64,000 nt of DNA from Thermohalobaculum sp963700775 (lineage in GTDB: Bacteria; Pseudomonadota; Alphaproteobacteria; Rhodobacterales; Rhodobacteraceae), in contig CAVOYU010000002.1 in the NCBI GenBank assembly GCA_963700775.1, positions 248,001 through 312,000 of the forward strand, written 5' to 3'. The position numbers and the translations under genes were made by a program. The notes below the pieces were generated by a model, which ran no database searches, was not told where the DNA came from, and saw only the letters and a list, made by a program, of their open reading frames with translations. Below are positions 45,514 through 55,451 of the stretch, in pieces. How positions within the stretch are numbered: position 1 is the first letter of the stretch; every line of letters begins with the position of its first letter.

Positions 45514-46227
45514 TCAGCCCTCCAGCATCTCCACCAGCGCGTCCGGCGCGGTCACCATCGCGTCGTGCCCGGTCGCGATCTCGCGGAGTGTCCAGCCCAT
45601 CCGCCGGGCCCGGCGGCGGGCGCCCTCCAGCGGCCCGTAGACCGGATCGTTGCAGAGGATGTACTCCGCCGGCAGCCCATTGCCCGGCTTGCCGCGGAAC
45701 CGCTGCGAACTGGCGAAGCACCGCAGCGGATGGGGCGTCAGCCGGCGCTCCAGCCAGGCGGCGTCGCCCGGGTCGGTCACCCCGAAGGCGGCGGCCGGAG
45801 GCGCCGGCACGCTCAGCCCCCTGCTGCTCTCATCGGCAAGCAGCCGCCGCTGGGTCACCACCTCGGGCGGCAATTCGTCGAACGGAGAATGGCCGCTCTC
45901 CGGCACCAGCGCGTCGAGATAGACCAGCCTCTCGATCCGTTCGGGCACCTTTTCCGCCGCACCCGAGATGCTGTTGCCGGCGAAGCTGTGGCCGACCAGC
46001 ACGATTCCGGTCAGATCCTCGAACAGGATGTGGTTGACGATATCCGCGGTGAAGAGTTCGAGATCGATGTCGGGCGACATCAGGTGGGCGCGCTCCCCGA
46101 GCCCGGTCTGGGTCGGGGTCGTCACCCGATGGCCGCGGGCGCGCAGCGGCCCGGCCACCCGCTCCCAGCACCAGCCGCCGTGCCAGGCCCCGTGTACCAG
46201 CACGAAGGTGCTCGCCCGCCCGGTCAA
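45514..46227 (-). CDS. Alpha/beta hydrolase, EstC-like esterase family
   Basis: About 237 residues. The TTG at 46227 is chosen because GGAGG lies six bases upstream; an upstream TTG at 46290 is possible. The fold is complete: oxyanion motif LVHGAWHGGWCWE, nucleophile elbow GHSFAG, an acidic residue in the second half, and catalytic histidine in TGHDAMV. This branch acts on small esters or amides and is related to plant hydroxynitrile lyase/methylesterase-like proteins. Physiological substrate unknown. It is downstream of no obvious partner. Confidence 0.8.
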   Translation of the reverse strand: MTGRASTFVLVHGAWHGGWCWERVAGPLRARGHRVTTPTQTGLGERAHLMSPDIDLELFTADIVNHILFEDLTGIVLVGHSFAGNSISGAAEKVPERIERLVYLDALVPESGHSPFDELPPEVVTQRRLLADESSRGLSVPAPPAAAFGVTDPGDAAWLERRLTPHPLRCFASSQRFRGKPGNGLPAEYILCNDPVYGPLEGARRRARRMGWTLREIATGHDAMVTAPDALVEMLEG

Positions 46228-46394
46228 CTCGATCCTCCCGCCGCGCCTGCCCCTGCGGGGAAGGCTGGCTGCTTTGGCTGCCCCCGTCAATCCTGAAGCC
46301 GCCGGGCATGGTGCCGCGGCGATCCGAGAGGTTTACCAAGCGGGGGCCGGCCGTGCTAACCAATGGCGGAGCAGACCCGGAGCCGCCCCAGACG

Positions 46395-46856
46395 ATGCCG
46401 ACCCATACCGAAATTCGCCGGATGCCCTATTCCGCCGCCGAGATGTACGCGCTGATCGCCGATGTTGCCGCGTACCCCGAATTCCTGCCCTGGTGCGCCG
46501 GCGCACGCATCCGCTCTCGCACGGCCCGGCCGGACGGGACCGAGGTGGTCGAAGCCGACCTGATCATCTCGTTCAAGCTCTTCCGCGAGCGCTTCGGCAG
46601 CCGGGTGACACTGCGACCGGCCGAGCGGAAGATCGATGTCGCCTATCTGGACGGTCCCTTCCGCTACCTGAACAATCACTGGCGCTTCATCCCCGCTGGC
46701 GAAACCTCCTGCGATGTCGATTTCTTCGTCGACTTCGAGTTCCGCTCGCGGACGCTCCAGGCGATCATCGGGATCGTGTTCAACGAAGCCATGCGCCGCA
46801 TCGTCCGAGCCTTCGAGGAACGGGCCCGGCAGCTCTATGGCAACCGGGTCGGTTAG
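46395..46856 (+). CDS. Coenzyme Q-binding protein, COQ10/RatA (SRPBCC) family
   Basis: A 153-residue START-like protein. The start MPTHTEIRRMPYSAAEMYALI matches the family N-terminus. VAAYPEFLPWCAGARI and VDFEFRSRTLQAIIG are diagnostic. It binds ubiquinone in a hydrophobic cavity and supports respiratory electron transfer. In enterobacteria the homologue is the RatA/YfjG protein of the RatAB pair, but no ratB-like gene follows here, which favours the COQ10 role. Confidence 0.9.
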   Translation: MPTHTEIRRMPYSAAEMYALIADVAAYPEFLPWCAGARIRSRTARPDGTEVVEADLIISFKLFRERFGSRVTLRPAERKIDVAYLDGPFRYLNNHWRFIPAGETSCDVDFFVDFEFRSRTLQAIIGIVFNEAMRRIVRAFEERARQLYGNRVG

Positions 46857-46862
46857 GGGCCC

Positions 46863-48035
46863 CTATCGGGCCGGTGGCTTCGGCCGCAGGAAGATCGCGC
46901 CCCCCGTGGCCGCGCCCGGCGCGGCGTCAGAAGGCGGCCTGAGGAACCGGGGCGCCGTCGGCGCGACCCGCGCAGGGCGCCGAGCTTCCGCCGGCCAGGC
47001 CAGGACCTCGGCGAACCAGTCCTCGGTGTACGCGAAGTCGCCGTCGTAGAGCCGGTAGTCGAGGGCGCTGTCCGATATGGCGCACCGGTCCCAGCCGACC
47101 CGTACCACGCCGCCGGCTCCCGGTTCCGGCTCGCCGGCGGTGCAGCCGTGGCTCGACGCGAAGTGATCGAGTGCGCCGGCAACCGGCATCAGGTCGACCC
47201 GCTCGAACGACCACGGGTTGCGCACCAGGATCCTTCGCCCGCGGTTGTCCTCGCTCGGAACGCCGCGCAGGAAATCCACCCGCGCCGCGCCGTCGAGGGG
47301 CCAGGCACGATAGGCTTTCGAGTGGCTGTAGAGGACGCGCGCCGAACCGGAGCAGTTCTCCGGGTAGCCGTCGATGAAGCCGCCGTTTACCGGGGCGAAG
47401 AGTGCGGCCAGTTCGGGTGCGGCGCAGGCGGCGTCCCAGGCAAGGGAAGCGCCATGGGCGATGCCGATGATCGCCGTCGCCCTGCGCTCCAGATGGAACT
47501 CGTCTGCGGCATGGCCGATGACCTGGCGGAGAAACGCCAGCTCGTCCCGCCCGAACGCGACCTCCTCGACTTTCCCCCTGACGAGCGCATTCCGGTAGTC
47601 CTCGTAATCCTCGCCGGAAGTCCTCCCGAGCCGACTGGCCTCCGATCGGCTGAGCACTCGCGCACTCACCGTGTTCGTGTTCCTGACATACCACCCTCTG
47701 GCATCGCCGTCGGCGAAGGACCGGCTGAGGCCGGCGGGGATGATCAGCGCGAAACCGCGCCCCACGATCCCCTCGACCAGCGCCGGATCGTTGATCAGCG
47801 AAGCGGGGTCCGCACCCTTGTCGTGAAGCACGACGACCATCGGCATCCGCCGGCGCAGCGACCACTTTCTTGGTTCGGCCGGCACGCGCGCATGGTAGGT
47901 GCCGTCCGCGACCACGCAGGGCCGGCCGGGATCGGACATGTCGCAGAAGCGGTCGTCGGCCCGGGCATCGGACAATCCGCCGATGAACCCTGCCGTCAAG
48001 GCGACTGCAATATATCGGAACTGTATCGGTCGCAT
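46863..48035 (-). CDS. Secreted PHB-depolymerase-like alpha/beta hydrolase lacking the nucleophile serine
   Basis: About 390 residues with a signal peptide (MRPIQFRYIAVALTAGFIGG, cleavage near ARADD). The fold resembles LpqC/poly(3-hydroxybutyrate) depolymerase proteins: PMVVVLHDKGADPASL, LIIPAGLSRSFADG, FLRQVIGHAADEF, and a His near the end (FASSHGCT). The nucleophile elbow reads GIAHGAS, where relatives have G-x-S-N-G; the catalytic Ser is Ala. The C-terminal 40 residues are proline-rich. It may be a non-enzymatic binding protein or use a shifted residue. It is divergent from the acyl-CoA synthetase gene. Confidence 0.7.
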   Translation of the reverse strand: MRPIQFRYIAVALTAGFIGGLSDARADDRFCDMSDPGRPCVVADGTYHARVPAEPRKWSLRRRMPMVVVLHDKGADPASLINDPALVEGIVGRGFALIIPAGLSRSFADGDARGWYVRNTNTVSARVLSRSEASRLGRTSGEDYEDYRNALVRGKVEEVAFGRDELAFLRQVIGHAADEFHLERRATAIIGIAHGASLAWDAACAAPELAALFAPVNGGFIDGYPENCSGSARVLYSHSKAYRAWPLDGAARVDFLRGVPSEDNRGRRILVRNPWSFERVDLMPVAGALDHFASSHGCTAGEPEPGAGGVVRVGWDRCAISDSALDYRLYDGDFAYTEDWFAEVLAWPAEARRPARVAPTAPRFLRPPSDAAPGAATGGAIFLRPKPPAR

Positions 48036-48278
48036 GTCCGGGACCTCGGGTCCATAGTTCGCAGTGACCCCATGCGGACTCCTCGCGCACGGTTCGGGAG
48101 TGTCCGCCGGCGCAATCCGGTTCGCAATCCGAGCAATTGTCGCATCTTGTTCCCGGTCTGCCTCCCCGGAGTGAGTCTTTCCCCGGCCACGTGTGGTAGG
48201 ATTATCCGAAGTGATTGAATCAAGCGCGACCGCGGGCACGCGCCGTTCCCGTGCTCGGACAACCGTGGGACTTGTCGC

Positions 48279-49835
48279 ATGCCGATTGCCGGCCCGCCGC
48301 TGGAAGCGCCCGTTGACCTGCCGCGTATCCTGAACCGCGGCATTGAGACGAAGCCCGATGCGGAGGCGCTGGTCTCGCGCCGGCGGCGCTGGACCTGGCG
48401 GTCGCTCGACGCCGCCTCCAGCCGGCTGGCCGGCAGCTACCTCGACCTCGGGCTAGTGCCGGGCGATCGGGTCGCGTCGCTGATGCCGAACCGCACCGAG
48501 TTGATGGTGCACTACATTGCCTGCATGAAATCCGGCCTCGTCGCCGTGCCGCTGAATTACCGCTACATGGCGCCGGAGATCGATCACGCGCTCGGGGTGT
48601 GCGGGGCGAAGATCCTGCTGGCGCACCGCGAGCGTCGCGCCGACCTGACGGAAAGCCGGCTTGCGGGCAAGGTGCCGCTCGGCCGGATCGACTTCGACGA
48701 CGATCTGGGCGCCGACGGGAGCGGCGGCGACGGCCCGAGCTTCCGGCGGCTCTGCGAGGCCGCGCCGTCCCGCGAGTTCCCGGCGCCGCGGCCGGACGAT
48801 CCGGCGATCCTCTTCTTCACCTCCGGCAGCACGGGCAAGCCGAAGGGCGTCTGCCACAGCTTCGCGACGCTGGGCTGGATCATCGCCAGCGCCGCCGCGA
48901 GCTGGGACATGGGCCCGGACGACGTCATGATGCCGGGCGGCTCGGCCTCCCATGTGGGCGGCCACCACCTGTCGATGATGACGCTGGCCACCGCGGGCAG
49001 GGTGGTCATGGCCCGCACCTTCGACGGCGACGAGGTCCTGCCGCTCCTGCGCGAGGAACGACCGACCAAGATGTGGATGCTGCCCTCGGCGCTCTACGCG
49101 CTGGTCCGCGACCACGGGGCGCGCCACGAGGACTTCGCCTCGGTCCGGGCCTGCTTCTCGGGCGGCGACAAGGTCTCGGATGCGCTCGAGAACGAGTTCA
49201 CCGCGCTGGCCGGCATCGCGATCGCCGAGGATTACGGCATGACCGAGATCGGCATCCCCACCGTGAACCCGCCGGATATGCCGCGGATCGGGTCGGTCGG
49301 CCGGCTCGGCCCCGGTTACCGCGCCGAGCTGCGCGGTCCCGACGGCCGGGAGGTGCCTCTGGGTGAGGACGGGCGCCTCTGGATCAGCTTTCCCGGCAAC
49401 ATGGTCAGCTACTGGAACAATCCGGAGGCGACGGCGGCGACGGTGGTCGACGGCTGGCTCGACACCGGCGACGTGATGAGCGCCGACGCCGACGGCTATC
49501 TGTGGTTCCACGGCCGGCAGAAACAGATCATCGTCCATGATGGCTCGAACATCTGCCCGCAGGAGGTCGAGGGCGCGCTCCTCGAACACGACGCCGTCGC
49601 CAGCGCCGGGGTGGTGGGCGTGCAGAGCGCGATGCATGGCGAGAACGTGCGCGCCTACGTCACCCTGAACCCGGGCACGTCGCCGCCCACCATGCAGGAC
49701 CTTATCCGCTTTGCCCGAGCCCGCATTGGCTACAAGGCGCCCGAGGAGATCGTGGTGCTGGACCGGATGCCGCTCAACGCCACCGGTAAGGTGGACCGGG
49801 TAGCACTCAAGCGGATGGCGGCGCGGGAGGTCTGA
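48279..49835 (+). CDS. AMP-binding acyl-CoA synthetase
   Basis: A 518-residue ANL-superfamily adenylating enzyme. P-loop-like FFTSGSTGKPKGVCH, the A5 segment EDYGMTEIGIP, the A7 aspartate WLDTGDVMS and the A10 lysine NATGKVDR are all present. It activates a carboxylic acid with ATP and CoA. The medium/long-chain or aromatic preference cannot be read from these motifs. It stands alone, with a 243-base upstream region that contains no gene. Confidence 0.88.
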   Translation: MPIAGPPLEAPVDLPRILNRGIETKPDAEALVSRRRRWTWRSLDAASSRLAGSYLDLGLVPGDRVASLMPNRTELMVHYIACMKSGLVAVPLNYRYMAPEIDHALGVCGAKILLAHRERRADLTESRLAGKVPLGRIDFDDDLGADGSGGDGPSFRRLCEAAPSREFPAPRPDDPAILFFTSGSTGKPKGVCHSFATLGWIIASAAASWDMGPDDVMMPGGSASHVGGHHLSMMTLATAGRVVMARTFDGDEVLPLLREERPTKMWMLPSALYALVRDHGARHEDFASVRACFSGGDKVSDALENEFTALAGIAIAEDYGMTEIGIPTVNPPDMPRIGSVGRLGPGYRAELRGPDGREVPLGEDGRLWISFPGNMVSYWNNPEATAATVVDGWLDTGDVMSADADGYLWFHGRQKQIIVHDGSNICPQEVEGALLEHDAVASAGVVGVQSAMHGENVRAYVTLNPGTSPPTMQDLIRFARARIGYKAPEEIVVLDRMPLNATGKVDRVALKRMAAREV

Positions 49836-49862
49836 GGCGGCGCCGGGCCTGGCCTTCGCCGG

Positions 49863-50453
49863 TCACGGCGCCAGCCAGCTCCCGTCCCACCTGCCGTTCC
49901 ATTCGAACCGCGCCCGCCGGTGCCCGGCCTGTCTGAGCTGCAGCCATTCCAGCTGATCGACCCGCACTGCCACGAAGGCGAAATTGTCGAACCCCGCATC
50001 CCGGTCCGCCGGTTCGCGCATGGCCGGAGTCGGGTCGCCCGTTGCCGGATCATCCAGCGGCTCGCCGGGTGCGCGGTCTAGCCGGTAGGGTGTGCGGAGC
50101 GGCGTGTAGAGGCCCTCCCAGGCCTCGGCGGCGCGGGCGTCGCCGGTATGGGCCTCCGCCTGGCCCAGCAGCCGGATCTGCAGGCTCCGCGCCCGGTCAT
50201 AGGCGACGAGCGCCACCGCCGCCGTACTGCCGGTCTCGGCGACCTTGGCCGAGCGGCGGTCGGTGTGGAAGCCGATCTCGCGGCGGGCGGCATCGGCGCA
50301 ACGGAGGATCACGGTCCGGACCCGTGGCAGGCCATGCGGGTCGACGGTTGCGAGCTGGGCGTGGCGGAACAGGCTGTCGCGGTCCCGCGCCGCGCGCTCC
50401 AGTTCCGTCCAGGCGAAGCGGGAGATGGCGGCGAGGTCGTCGTCCGGTACCAT
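49863..50453 (-). CDS. Pyridoxamine 5'-phosphate oxidase family protein, Alr4036-type FMN-binding
   Basis: A 196-residue split-barrel flavoprotein. HAQLATVDPHGLPRVRTVIL, IGFHTDRRSAKVAE and the C-terminal WLQLRQAGHRRARFEW match the Pyridox_oxase_2 (Alr4036) family rather than true PdxH. Enzyme activity on pyridoxine phosphate is doubtful; a flavin-dependent reductase role is possible. It is the last gene of the ispDF-pgpA-pncC group, 3 bases after pncC. Confidence 0.8.
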   Translation of the reverse strand: MVPDDDLAAISRFAWTELERAARDRDSLFRHAQLATVDPHGLPRVRTVILRCADAARREIGFHTDRRSAKVAETGSTAAVALVAYDRARSLQIRLLGQAEAHTGDARAAEAWEGLYTPLRTPYRLDRAPGEPLDDPATGDPTPAMREPADRDAGFDNFAFVAVRVDQLEWLQLRQAGHRRARFEWNGRWDGSWLAP

Positions 50454-50456
50454 CGC

Positions 50457-50954
50457 TCAGTCTTCGGTCGCGGAAATCAGCATCTCCAGCGCCTGGCGTA
50501 CCGAGGCAACCCGCACCGCATCGCGGCCGATGGCGCCGAACGCGATCCGGGCATGGGCGGTCGCTCGGCCTTCCCGGGCGCAGGCGAAATGCACCAGCCC
50601 CTCGGGTTTCTGCGGCGTGCCGCCGCCAGGTCCGGCGATCCCGGTTATGGCGACCGCGAGCTGTGCCCGGCTCCGCGCCAGCGCGCCCTCGGCCATGGTG
50701 CGCGCCACCGGCTCGGAGACGGCGCCGTGGGCGGCGATCATTCCCGCAGGCACACCCAGAAGCTCGGTCTTGGCCTCGTTCGAATAGGTCACGAAGCCCC
50801 GCTCGACCACGGCGGACGAGCCGGGGATGTCGGTCAGCGCCGCCGCCACCATCCCGCCGGTACAGCTCTCGGCGGTGGCGACCATCAGTCCCCGCGCCGC
50901 GCAGGCCGCCAGCAGTCGCGCGGCGAGTGCCCGGTTTTCCTCAGAACCATCCAT
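50457..50954 (-). CDS. pncC: Nicotinamide-nucleotide amidohydrolase, CinA C-terminal domain
   Basis: A 165-residue stand-alone CinA C-terminal domain. TAESCTGGMVAAALTDIPGSS carries the catalytic serine, followed by VTYSNEAKTELLGV and AVAITGIAGPGGGT. It deamidates nicotinamide mononucleotide to nicotinate mononucleotide in the pyridine nucleotide cycle. It overlaps the upstream pgpA gene by 14 bases. Confidence 0.92.
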   Translation of the reverse strand: MDGSEENRALAARLLAACAARGLMVATAESCTGGMVAAALTDIPGSSAVVERGFVTYSNEAKTELLGVPAGMIAAHGAVSEPVARTMAEGALARSRAQLAVAITGIAGPGGGTPQKPEGLVHFACAREGRATAHARIAFGAIGRDAVRVASVRQALEMLISATED

Positions 50955-51429
50955 GGGCGACCCCCGCGGCCACGGTGGCGATCAGTGCCGTCAGTGATCC
51001 GGCCACCAGATCATCCAGCATCACGCCCGCCGGCCCCTCCATCCGGTCGGCCCAGCTTACCGGCGGCGGCTTGACGATGTCGAAGAAGCGGAACAGCAGG
51101 AAGCCCAGCACCCAGCCCGGCCATGGCCAGAGATGGGCCGGCGCTTCCGTTACCGTCAGCCCGAGGGACAGCGGCCAGAGCGCCATCAGCATCCCCGCCA
51201 CCTCGTCGATCACCACGTCGGACGGATCGTCCTTGCGGCCATCCAGATAGCGCGCCGTCGCCCACCAGCCGACGGCGACGATGCCCGCCGTCGCCAGCGC
51301 CAGCAGCCAGAACCCGCCGGCGGCGTGCAGCGCCCAGGCGAGCGGGATCGCCGCGACCGAGGCCCAGGTGCCCGGCGCTCCGGGCAGGTCGCCGATGCCG
51401 AAGCAGGTGGCGATGGCGCGCGGGGTCAC
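50941..51429 (-). CDS. pgpA: Phosphatidylglycerophosphatase A
   Basis: A 162-residue integral membrane phosphatase. GDLPGAPGTWAS, VVIDEVAGMLM and FRFFDIVKPPPVSW are the family signature, with four membrane helices. It dephosphorylates phosphatidylglycerol phosphate in phospholipid synthesis. The GTG start overlaps the ispDF stop (GTGA), so it is translationally coupled. Confidence 0.92.
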   Translation of the reverse strand: MTPRAIATCFGIGDLPGAPGTWASVAAIPLAWALHAAGGFWLLALATAGIVAVGWWATARYLDGRKDDPSDVVIDEVAGMLMALWPLSLGLTVTEAPAHLWPWPGWVLGFLLFRFFDIVKPPPVSWADRMEGPAGVMLDDLVAGSLTALIATVAAGVAHGWF

Positions 51430-52670
51430 GGCCGGCCTCCGTGGCTCGCGCCTCCCTCTCCCCGCCGGGGGGACGGACGGGGAGAGGGCGCGCCGCTGCC
51501 GGGATCGAGGATCACCGTCGCCGTCGCCAGTGCCGCCATGCCTTCCTCGCGCCCGGCGAAGCCCATGCGCTCCATCGTCGTCGCCTTGATGCTGACCCGG
51601 TCCGGCGCGATCCCCAGTATCCCGCCGATCCGCGCCTGCATCGCCGCCGCATGGGGCGCGATCTTCGGCCGCTCGCAGAGCAGGGTGACGTCGACATTCG
51701 AGATGCGGCCCCCCCTGTCCGCCACGCGACGTCCGGCGTGGCCGAGGAAGATATGGCTCTCCGCCCCCTTCCACTGCGGGTCCGACGGCGGAAAGTGCCG
51801 GCCGATATCGCCATCCGCGATCGCTCCGTAGATCGCGTCGGCAAGCGCGTGCAGCCCGACATCCGCATCGGAATGCCCCTCCAGTCCCCGGCCATGGGGG
51901 ATGCGGACGCCGCAGAGAGTCACGTGATCGCCGGGACAGAACCGGTGCACGTCGAAGCCTTGTCCGACCCGGACATCCATCGGCGCCTCCCTTGCCGCGA
52001 TCCGCTCCGCCCGGTCGAGGTCGGCGGCGGTGGTGATCTTGAAGTTCTCCGGCTCGCCCGGCACCAGCCGGACAGGCAATCCGGCCCGGCGGAACACCTC
52101 GGCGTCGTCGAGGGCCGGGGCGAGGGCGGGGGCACCGCCCGCCCGGTGGGCCGCCAGCAGCGCCGCGAACGGGAAGGCCTGCGGCGTCTGCGCCCGCCAC
52201 AATCCATCCCGCGAGGCCGGGGCATCCGCCATCCCGTCCTCGGCCCGCCAGAGCGCGTCGGTCACCGGCTCGGCGGCGATGGCGCCCTCGCCGGTTGCCG
52301 CGCGGGCAGCCAGTGCCGCCCACAGCGCCGGGCTGGCGAACGGCCGCGCCGCATCGTGCACCAGCACCACCTCGGGTGCGCGCGGCTCCAGTGCCTCGAG
52401 GGCCCTGCGCACGGTGTCCGACCGCTCGGCGCCGCCGTCGACCGGGCACAGCAGGCGCGGATCGGTGATCCCCGCAACCGCTTCCGCATAGAGATCCCGC
52501 GCCTCCGGCCGGATCGCCACCAGGACCGCGCCGATCTCCGGGCAGGCGAGCGCCCCGCGCAGGCTCCGGGTCAGCACCATCTCGCCGCACAACCGCCGAT
52601 ACTGCTTCGGCACCTGCCCGCCAAGGCGGGTGCCGCGTCCGGCGGCAACGATGATGGCGGCGGTCGTCAC
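51426..52670 (-). CDS. ispDF: Bifunctional IspD/IspF isoprenoid synthesis enzyme
   Basis: A 414-residue fusion. The IspD half has IIVAAGRGTRLGGQVPKQY and LVHDAARPF. The IspF half starts near VRVGQGFDVHRF and has LEGHSDADVGLHALADAIYG and IKATTMERMGF. It performs two non-consecutive steps of the MEP pathway (CDP-ME formation and MEcPP cyclisation), common as a fusion in alphaproteobacteria. The start is GTG at 52670. The C-terminal 25 residues (SPRPSPRRGEGG) come from a palindromic element in the DNA and are not part of the fold. Confidence 0.95.
   Translation of the reverse strand: MTTAAIIVAAGRGTRLGGQVPKQYRRLCGEMVLTRSLRGALACPEIGAVLVAIRPEARDLYAEAVAGITDPRLLCPVDGGAERSDTVRRALEALEPRAPEVVLVHDAARPFASPALWAALAARAATGEGAIAAEPVTDALWRAEDGMADAPASRDGLWRAQTPQAFPFAALLAAHRAGGAPALAPALDDAEVFRRAGLPVRLVPGEPENFKITTAADLDRAERIAAREAPMDVRVGQGFDVHRFCPGDHVTLCGVRIPHGRGLEGHSDADVGLHALADAIYGAIADGDIGRHFPPSDPQWKGAESHIFLGHAGRRVADRGGRISNVDVTLLCERPKIAPHAAAMQARIGGILGIAPDRVSIKATTMERMGFAGREEGMAALATATVILDPGSGAPSPRPSPRRGEGGASHGGRP
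51454..51488. repeat. REP-like palindromic element inside the ispDF 3' end
   Basis: CCCTCTCCCC and GGGGAGAGGG flank a G-rich 15-base centre. This is the shape of widespread intergenic palindromes of GC-rich proteobacteria. Here it is read in frame and extends the IspF C-terminus. Confidence 0.6.
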
Positions 52671-52843
52671 ATGGTCCTCGCGGCGGGTTGTCGCTGACCC
52701 TGTGGGCGTTCTAGGCCGGGGCCTTGCACGGCACAAGACCGGAGGGTAAGAGCGATTTCCGGTGCTCACCAAATAGGCAGCCTCATGCAGACTGGCGCAG
52801 TCGACGTCACCATTGGCGGCTCCGTCCGGCGGATGTTGGCCGG

Positions 52844-53940
52844 ATGACCGCGGCGGCCCATTACGAGCTGATCTGGAACAGCCTGCCCAACCCGGTGCTG
52901 ACCGTGAGCGGCGATGGCGCCATCGCCGCCGTGAACGGCGCCGCCGAGAACTTCCTCGGCGCCTCCGAGCGCCAGCTTTCGGGCCAGTCCCTGGCGGCGC
53001 TTGCGGGCGAGGACAGCCGGTTGGCCGATCTGGTCCGGCAGGTGCTCCGCCACGGCCACAACATGGCCGAGTACGGCGTCGACCTCACCTGGCCCGAGCT
53101 GCCGGCCCGCCTGGTCGACCTTCAGGCCGCGCCGATGCAGGACCAGGGCGCCGTGGTGATGATCCACCCCCGGGCCATCGTCGAGACGATGGATCGCTCG
53201 CTGACCCACCGCAACGCCGCCCGCTCGGTCGCCGGCATGGCGCAGATGCTGGCGCACGAGATCAAGAACCCGCTGGCCGGCATCTCGGGCGCCGCGCAGC
53301 TCCTGCACATGAACCTCGACGACGAGGACCGCGAACTGACCACGCTGATCCGCGAGGAGGTCGTGCGGATCGGTGCGCTGGTCGACCGGGTCGAGCAGTT
53401 CGGCGACATCGGCCCCGCGCGCTACCAGCCGGTGAACATCCACGATGTGCTCGACCGCGCCTGCCGGTCGGCCAAGGCCGGGTTCGCGTCCCATGCCCGC
53501 TTCATTCAGGAATACGACCCGTCACTGCCGCCGACGCTCGGCGATCCCGACCAGCTCATGCAGGTGATGCTCAACCTCCTCAAGAACGCCGCCGAGGCCG
53601 CCCCGCAGGTCGGCGGGATCATCACCGTGCGAAGTTCCTACCGTGCCGGGATGAAGGTCGTCACCCCCTCGGGCCAGCGCGAGAGCCTGCCGCTCCAGGT
53701 CATGGTCGCCGATAACGGCACCGGCGTGCCCGAGGAGCTGCAGCGCCACATCTTCGAGCCCTTCGTGACCTCGAAATCCTCCGGCAGCGGGCTGGGGCTG
53801 GCGCTGGTCTCGAAGATCGTCTCCGACCACGGCGGGGTCGTCTCCTGCGAGTCCGAGCCGGGCTGGACCCGCTTCCGGCTGCTGCTGCCGATGGCGGCCG
53901 AAGGTCCGGCGGTGCTGGCCGACGGCGCGGAGGACGCGGC

Positions 53941-53944
<4 letters not shown>
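52844..53944 (+). CDS. ntrB: Nitrogen regulation sensor kinase NtrB
   Basis: A 366-residue soluble histidine kinase. An N-terminal PAS domain (WNSLPNPVLTVSGDGAI) is followed by the H-box QMLAHEIKNPLAGISGAAQL (H138), the N-box MLNLLKNAAEAA and G-boxes VADNGTGVP and SGSGLGLALVSKIV. It phosphorylates NtrC when nitrogen is scarce and is controlled by PII. The start at 52844 has no strong SD. It overlaps ntrC by four bases. The dusB (nifR3) gene usually found directly upstream in alphaproteobacteria is absent. Confidence 0.93.
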
Positions 53945-55404
<1,460 letters not shown>

Positions 55405-55451
55405 TTTCGCAACAGTAGACCCAGCGGCCCGCAGGGGCCTGACGAGGCAGC

